Part shown: piece by piece, positions 8,034-11,947 of the stretch | How the letters are laid out: every line of letters begins with the position of its first letter | Numbering within the stretch: position 1 is the first letter of the stretch | Assembly: GCA_900552325.1 (NCBI GenBank) | Contig: URZG01000046.1 | Coordinates: forward strand, 1 to 11,947 | Direction of reading: 5' to 3' | Length of the DNA stretch: 11,947 nt | Source: an uncultured Porphyromonadaceae bacterium | GTDB taxonomy: Bacteria; Bacteroidota; Bacteroidia; Bacteroidales; Muribaculaceae | Program-made: the position numbers and the translations under genes | Notes under the pieces: generated by a model | Databases searched by the model: none | What the model was told of the DNA's origin: nothing | What the model saw: only the letters and a program-made list of their open reading frames with translations

Positions 8034-8068
8034 GACGGTGAACCGGAACTGATTTCCGGTTCACCGTC
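8034..8068 (-). terminator. Perfect 15-bp hairpin behind gldN, probable operon terminator
   Basis: GACGGTGAACCGGAA and its exact reverse complement flank a 5-nt loop, a very stable stem 88 bp after the gldN stop and before the nuclease promoter. On the minus strand it is followed only by AGTTATTATG, a poor T-tract; a T5 run lies on the other side, in the plus-strand direction. It may act as a terminator or as a 3'-end mRNA stabiliser. The rest of the 265-bp gap (7892-8156) holds the nuclease promoter and leader, and I see nothing in 8069-8156. Confidence 0.6.
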
Positions 8069-8156
8069 CTGATTTTTGTCCCGGCGGGGAATGGTCGGCA
8101 ATGACACATCTTCCCGGAACCCGGCTATAATGTGATGCAGGAGAGGATCCCCGACG

Positions 8157-9368
8157 TCACTTGCGGCGGCGCACCGAGCGCACTACCGAGGACGAGGAGG
8201 ATTTCGCTGCCTTTGGCTTGGAGGCCTTCGGCTGTTTTTTCTTTGTCTCTTTCTTGGTCGTCTCCTTTTTGGCGGAGGAAGAGCGGCGCGAACGCGAGGA
8301 ACGCACCGACTTCTTGGTGTCGGCATCATCGGCAGCCACCTCCTCGCCGGAGTCGCCGTCGCGCGACGGGATGGCTTCGGCGTCAGCCTTGGCGGCCTCG
8401 GCGGCCTCCTCGGCGGCTTCGCGTGCCTCGCGTGCGGCTATCACCTCCTCGCGCGAGGGTACCCAGAGCTTCTTGTCGAAGTTGTCGAGACGCGCCTGTA
8501 TGGAGTCCTGGGCCCGCTTGCGGTCATCCGGATCGGGGAAAAGCTGCATCATCGACTTGTTGGTGAGGTTGCGGGTCTTGTATATGTCGCCGTCGTACAT
8601 GGCCATGTTGAAAAAGTCGGCGTAGGTGTATTTCGGCAGATTGTTGTCGTCGTCGATGAAGATATACTGCTGGGCGAGGTAAGGCCGCAGGTCGGTCATC
8701 TTGACCCAGAACATCGGGTAACGCACGGCCTCGCCGCCGAAATCGTCGGTGCGGTGGAGCACCGGGCAGATGGCTTCGGCCACGCGGCGTGTCTTGTTGG
8801 TACGCGAGTCGAACTCCCAGCGCTCCAGCATGTAGTACGACAGCACCTCGTTGGAGGGTACGTCGGCCTCCTCTATGGTATATTTCGGGGATTTCTCTGT
8901 GGAGCCTTTCGCCGGGGAATAAAGAACATGGAAGCGGTCGAGCATGTCGCCCACCTTCAGGCGGTACTGGTCGGTGAAAATCTCCTTGCCGTCAAGATAC
9001 TCGTATGCCGGGATCTGCCCGTCGGCGAGAAGGCGCATGATGATGCGGAAAAGGTTCTCCTGGCCGTCCACCACATCCTCGGGGAAGTAGAGCGATGCAT
9101 TCTTGGGATTCTTCACCTGCAGGTCGCGGTAGATGACGCGCATCCACTGGCGGTCGGCGTCGCTGACATTCGACTCGCCGGCGAGGCGCTGCTGCATACG
9201 TGCGGTCACTCCGGGCTGCGACTGCTCCTTTCCGCGGCGCGAACGGTCGCTGTCGCCGCGGCGGCGCACCACCGTCGATGAGGAGGAGCCGTTGTCCTGG
9301 GCTATGGCCGGCGCCACGGCTCCCAGGGCGAGCGCCGAAGCCAGAATATATTTAGCAAAGAGTTTCAT
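8157..9368 (-). CDS. gldN: Type IX secretion / gliding protein GldN (PorN) with long basic tail
   Basis: GldN is the periplasmic partner of the lipoprotein GldK; together they form the ring under the outer membrane with which GldM's periplasmic end interacts during T9SS secretion. This protein has 403 residues: a signal peptide (1-23, AIA|Q), a Ser/Arg-rich linker, and the GldN core at ~50-300 (DRQWMRVIYRDLQVKNPKN, LYFPEDVVDGQENLF, LLADGQIPAYEYLDGKEIFT, FDSRTNKTRRVAEAICPVLH, FWVKMTDLRPYL, YADFFNMAMYDGDIY). The tail from ~307 to 403 is low-complexity: an Ala/Glu-rich stretch, then an acidic patch, then a Lys/Ser/Arg-rich end. That makes it longer than I recall for GldN/PorN (about 300-360). 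It is third in gldL-gldM-gldN, 30 bp after gldM, and no promoter is seen between. The assignment is secure from the core motifs plus gene order. Confidence 0.95.
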   Translation of the reverse strand: MKLFAKYILASALALGAVAPAIAQDNGSSSSTVVRRRGDSDRSRRGKEQSQPGVTARMQQRLAGESNVSDADRQWMRVIYRDLQVKNPKNASLYFPEDVVDGQENLFRIIMRLLADGQIPAYEYLDGKEIFTDQYRLKVGDMLDRFHVLYSPAKGSTEKSPKYTIEEADVPSNEVLSYYMLERWEFDSRTNKTRRVAEAICPVLHRTDDFGGEAVRYPMFWVKMTDLRPYLAQQYIFIDDDNNLPKYTYADFFNMAMYDGDIYKTRNLTNKSMMQLFPDPDDRKRAQDSIQARLDNFDKKLWVPSREEVIAAREAREAAEEAAEAAKADAEAIPSRDGDSGEEVAADDADTKKSVRSSRSRRSSSAKKETTKKETKKKQPKASKPKAAKSSSSSVVRSVRRRK

Positions 9369-9398
9369 ATATTGTTAGGGATGGGGGATTTCTGTGGA

Positions 9399-10946
9399 TT
9401 AGTTTACGATTACCTCGATCGGGGCGAGATCGCGGGTGATGCCGTCGGGACCTACCGCCTTGACGCGCGAGATATAGAAGCGCTTGCCGCGGCTGAGACG
9501 CCGGAACGAATCTTTCTGGCGCTGCGAGAAGTTGGCGCCGTCGCTGACCTCGGGGATGGCGTTGCCCATCGAATCGAAGAACACCGTCTCGAAGCTCAGC
9601 ACCTTGAACTGGATGTTGAGCAGCCCGTCGTCGATGGCGGCAGAGATGCCGGGAGCGGCCAGAAGCGACGCCTTGGGGAAGCCGCGTCCCCCTTTGAAGC
9701 GCGATTCGGCGCCGTTACCGTCCTTGTAAGCGATATATGGTGTAGGATCGGGGAGCTTGCGCACGCGGAACTTGTGGGTTCCCATCGTCATCGAACGGCC
9801 GTCCATCTGGGCGTTGACCGTAACCACCGCCTCCGAACCGACAGCGGTGGGACGGGCCACCCATCCGTTGCCGTTCTTCACCAGCGAGGATACCTCGCTC
9901 ATCGGCACGCCGGGAACGGAGATCTCGATCGGGTTGTCGATACCGGCATAAAGCACATTCATCATAGTCGCCGACACGGTGGCGGCAGGCTCGATCACGG
10001 TATAGGAGGACTGGAAGGGGAGTTTGGTCACCGAACCGTCGCCGTGAGGCACCTCGAGGTAGCCTTTATAGTCGAATTTACCGGTTGAACCGGGGGTGAA
10101 TTCATAGAGACCTTTGGCCGAGTTGAGGCGGTTGCCGTTGACATAGACCGCCGGACGGGCCGTGGTGTCGACCGCGGCCAGCACGATGTTGGCCGAGTAT
10201 TTGCCGCCGCGCATCACGATACGGCTCTGGGGTATCACGAAGGCGTTGAGTTCGTTCACACGCACATCGCCGGCGTCGACGTTGGCCAGCAGTGTCTGGA
10301 GCGCCTCACCCTCGGCATACTTCAGGTCGTTCTGCAGCTTGGTGAGGAGGGTGACAGCCGCCACTACGGGCTGAGTGTCGAATTTCGATTCTTCCCACGA
10401 CTGCTTCACGAGAGTGCCTTTGCGGGCCACTGGATCGGTGGAGAGCGCCTTGAGGATATTGTTGCGCTTTAAGGTGTCGGGCATCAGCGCGGCGATATAT
10501 TTGCGGTAAGACTCCACATCCGTGCGGAGCGCGCGGCCGCGGTAAGCCGGGGCGTTGAGCATCACCACAGCCGCAGCGTCGAGGTTGTCGCGGTTGAGGA
10601 TATTGTTGACATCGGCGTCGGAACCGTCGGCTTCCCTGACGATGAGAAGTTTCAGCGAGTCGATCTTCTGATAGAGGACGGCTGTGTTGCGGCGCACTTC
10701 CAGCGCCTTGTCGAACCAGCGCTTCCCCTTGTCGGGATTCTGCATCGCGAAGGCCTCGAGGGTGTTGAGGATGGCCACGTTGCGCTGCTCCACGTTGGTG
10801 TTGGTGCGCGTGAGCCCCTCCTCCACCTGCGTGAAGCCGTTGAGCACGTCCGACGACACGTTCAGGGCCAGCATGGCGGTCAGCACGATGTACATCAGAT
10901 TGATCATCTTCTGACGCGGCGAGAGCCTGTTGTTGCTTGTACTCAT
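9399..10946 (-). CDS. gldM: Type IX secretion motor protein GldM (PorM)
   Basis: GldM is the shaft of the T9SS/gliding motor: a dimer anchored by one N-terminal helix within the GldL ring, whose rotation, driven by ion flow, is passed through its periplasmic domains to the GldK/GldN ring. The 515-residue length matches characterised GldM/PorM (about 513-516). The cytoplasmic start carries the family motif SPRQKMINLMYIVLTAMLAL; Arg11 corresponds to the conserved motor arginine (Arg9 in Flavobacterium johnsoniae). The transmembrane helix is at ~16-34, a helical region runs to ~220 (VEQRNVAILNTLEAFAMQNP), and beta-rich domains follow (VIPQSRIVMRGGKYSANIVL, MNVLYAGIDNPIEISVPG, THKFRVRKLPDPTPYIAY). 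The start codon abuts the gldL stop with no base between, implying translational coupling and fixed stoichiometry. Confidence 0.98.
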   Translation of the reverse strand: MSTSNNRLSPRQKMINLMYIVLTAMLALNVSSDVLNGFTQVEEGLTRTNTNVEQRNVAILNTLEAFAMQNPDKGKRWFDKALEVRRNTAVLYQKIDSLKLLIVREADGSDADVNNILNRDNLDAAAVVMLNAPAYRGRALRTDVESYRKYIAALMPDTLKRNNILKALSTDPVARKGTLVKQSWEESKFDTQPVVAAVTLLTKLQNDLKYAEGEALQTLLANVDAGDVRVNELNAFVIPQSRIVMRGGKYSANIVLAAVDTTARPAVYVNGNRLNSAKGLYEFTPGSTGKFDYKGYLEVPHGDGSVTKLPFQSSYTVIEPAATVSATMMNVLYAGIDNPIEISVPGVPMSEVSSLVKNGNGWVARPTAVGSEAVVTVNAQMDGRSMTMGTHKFRVRKLPDPTPYIAYKDGNGAESRFKGGRGFPKASLLAAPGISAAIDDGLLNIQFKVLSFETVFFDSMGNAIPEVSDGANFSQRQKDSFRRLSRGKRFYISRVKAVGPDGITRDLAPIEVIVN

Positions 10947-11936
10947 TTACTTCAGGGGGGATTCGGAGGTCTGTGCGGATTCGGGATCGGTAACGGCGGG
11001 AGCCTGCTGGGGCACGGGGGCCGGAGCGGCAGGCGCGGGGGCCGGAGCGGCGGCGGCAGCGGCAGCCATGGGGTTGTACATGTTGATGGTCATCGCCGAG
11101 ATCATCTTGGCATAGACGGCGTTGAGCTGCTGCATGTACTGCGCCATGCGCTCGGTCTCCTCGCAGTAGCGCGAGGAAGAGTCGGCCGAACGGGTGTACA
11201 TTTCGGAAATATCCTTGATTCCCCGGTTGACGCGGTCGATGGCGTCGAGCTGCGACGACACGCTTTTGAGCTGTATCTCGTAGATGGTGTTGAGCCCCGA
11301 GATGTTGCGGTTGAGATTCTGCATCTGCTCCACATATCCGCCCGACGAGCGGGTGATGTTCTCGGAGTTCTCAGTGATGGCCTGATAGGACTCGAGGAGT
11401 ACATCGCTCACGGTGTTGAGCGCGCGGGTGGTCTCCTGGAGATGGCGCAGCTGTTCGGTCATCTCGGTGATCTGGTTCACATAGAGCTGCGAGGCGTTGG
11501 TGATCTCGCCCATGATCACGCCCGGCGAGGCGCCGGTGAGATCGGGAGCAACAAGGGGCTGCTGGGGCAGAGCCTGAGGCGCCTGCGCGGAGGCGCCCCC
11601 TCCGGCGTTGACCGTGCCGTTGATAACCACGCCGGAACCGGATGCGAAATCGGGGCGGTCCTCGGGATCACCCGAATCGAATACGGGGAACACATTCTCC
11701 CATTTGTATTCGCGGGGAGGACGGTCGAAAGCGGTAAGGGTGAACATCAGCACCTCCGTGCCCATACCTATACAGAGCAGAAGGTTGCCGCCAGGCAGGT
11801 GAAGGATCTTGAACAGAGCGCCCCAGATCACGATTGCGGCGCCGATGGAGTAAGCGAAGTTGAAGAACCGCTGCCCTTTTTCGGAAGAGATCCAGGCACC
11901 GATGCCGCGTTTATATTTCTTTATATTCTGTACCAT
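10947..11936 (-). CDS. gldL: Type IX secretion motor protein GldL (PorL)
   Basis: GldL is the membrane stator of the T9SS motor: it forms a pentameric ring around the GldM helices and conducts ions. The 329-residue protein has two transmembrane helices, ~24-42 (FNFAYSIGAAIVIWGALFK) and ~51-70. The second contains Glu61 in GMGTEVLMF, equivalent to the protonatable Glu needed for rotation in F. johnsoniae. The connecting motif KILHLPGG is also conserved. The cytoplasmic part has a Gly/Ala linker, a long coiled-coil-like region (~145-285, for example MTEQLRHLQETTRALNTV, MQNLNRNISGLNTIYEIQ), then an Ala/Pro-rich tail (~286-315) and an acidic Ser-rich end. It is longer than F. johnsoniae GldL (about 215) and closer to P. 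gingivalis PorL (about 309). The start at 11936 gives the standard N-terminus; only 11 bases of upstream sequence remain, so gldK and the operon promoter are not visible. Confidence 0.97.
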   Translation of the reverse strand: MVQNIKKYKRGIGAWISSEKGQRFFNFAYSIGAAIVIWGALFKILHLPGGNLLLCIGMGTEVLMFTLTAFDRPPREYKWENVFPVFDSGDPEDRPDFASGSGVVINGTVNAGGGASAQAPQALPQQPLVAPDLTGASPGVIMGEITNASQLYVNQITEMTEQLRHLQETTRALNTVSDVLLESYQAITENSENITRSSGGYVEQMQNLNRNISGLNTIYEIQLKSVSSQLDAIDRVNRGIKDISEMYTRSADSSSRYCEETERMAQYMQQLNAVYAKMISAMTINMYNPMAAAAAAAPAPAPAAPAPVPQQAPAVTDPESAQTSESPLK

Positions 11937-11947
11937 TGTTGTAGGTT

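Noticed and set aside
7892..8107. In-frame upstream extension of the endonuclease to a Met at 8107
   Set aside because: It would run through a perfect hairpin and a predicted promoter, and would place the signal peptide ~70 residues inside the protein.
8161..8625. Plus-strand open frames opposite the gldN tail
   Set aside because: They are a by-product of the repetitive Lys/Ser/Arg/Ala codons of the gldN tail; no start signal or domain.

Overview
The window looks like a stretch of a GC-rich Bacteroidota chromosome, most likely order Bacteroidales. The evidence is a gldL-gldM-gldN (porLMN) type IX secretion cluster, a TonB-dependent receptor with a carboxypeptidase-regulatory-like extension, DUF5689-type lipoproteins, a cargo with a T9SS C-terminal sorting domain, promoters with the Bacteroidota -7 box (TAnnTTTG), and little Shine-Dalgarno signal. 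The family within the order cannot be fixed from this sequence. All seven genes lie on the minus strand, so transcription runs from high to low coordinates. I see no rRNA, tRNA, CRISPR array, IS element or prophage gene.

First block in transcription order (11936 to 8157): gldL, gldM and gldN, tightly packed (0 bp and 30 bp gaps). They encode the rotary motor pair GldL/GldM of the inner membrane and the periplasmic ring protein GldN of the T9SS. gldK should lie just outside the window, upstream of gldL. A perfect 15-bp hairpin (8034-8068) follows gldN and probably ends this operon.

Second block (7891 to 6188): one gene with its own promoter, encoding a secreted endonuclease I (EndA/Vvn-like) followed by Ig-like and fibronectin-like domains and a C-terminal T9SS sorting domain. 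A hairpin plus T-run terminates it directly after the stop codon.

Third block (6082 to window edge): a TonB-dependent outer-membrane receptor with a good -7 box, followed at 17 bp and 12 bp by two paralogous surface-type lipoproteins built from DUF5689 (OB-fold-like) and DUF6359-like domains. The second lipoprotein runs off the left edge.

Together these suggest a hypothesis: the T9SS exports the neighbouring nuclease, the nuclease cuts extracellular DNA, and the receptor with its lipoproteins captures and imports products (nucleotides, oligonucleotides or phosphate). The T9SS, nuclease, receptor and lipoprotein family calls are well supported. The substrate of the receptor block and its functional link to the nuclease are inference from position and domain content.
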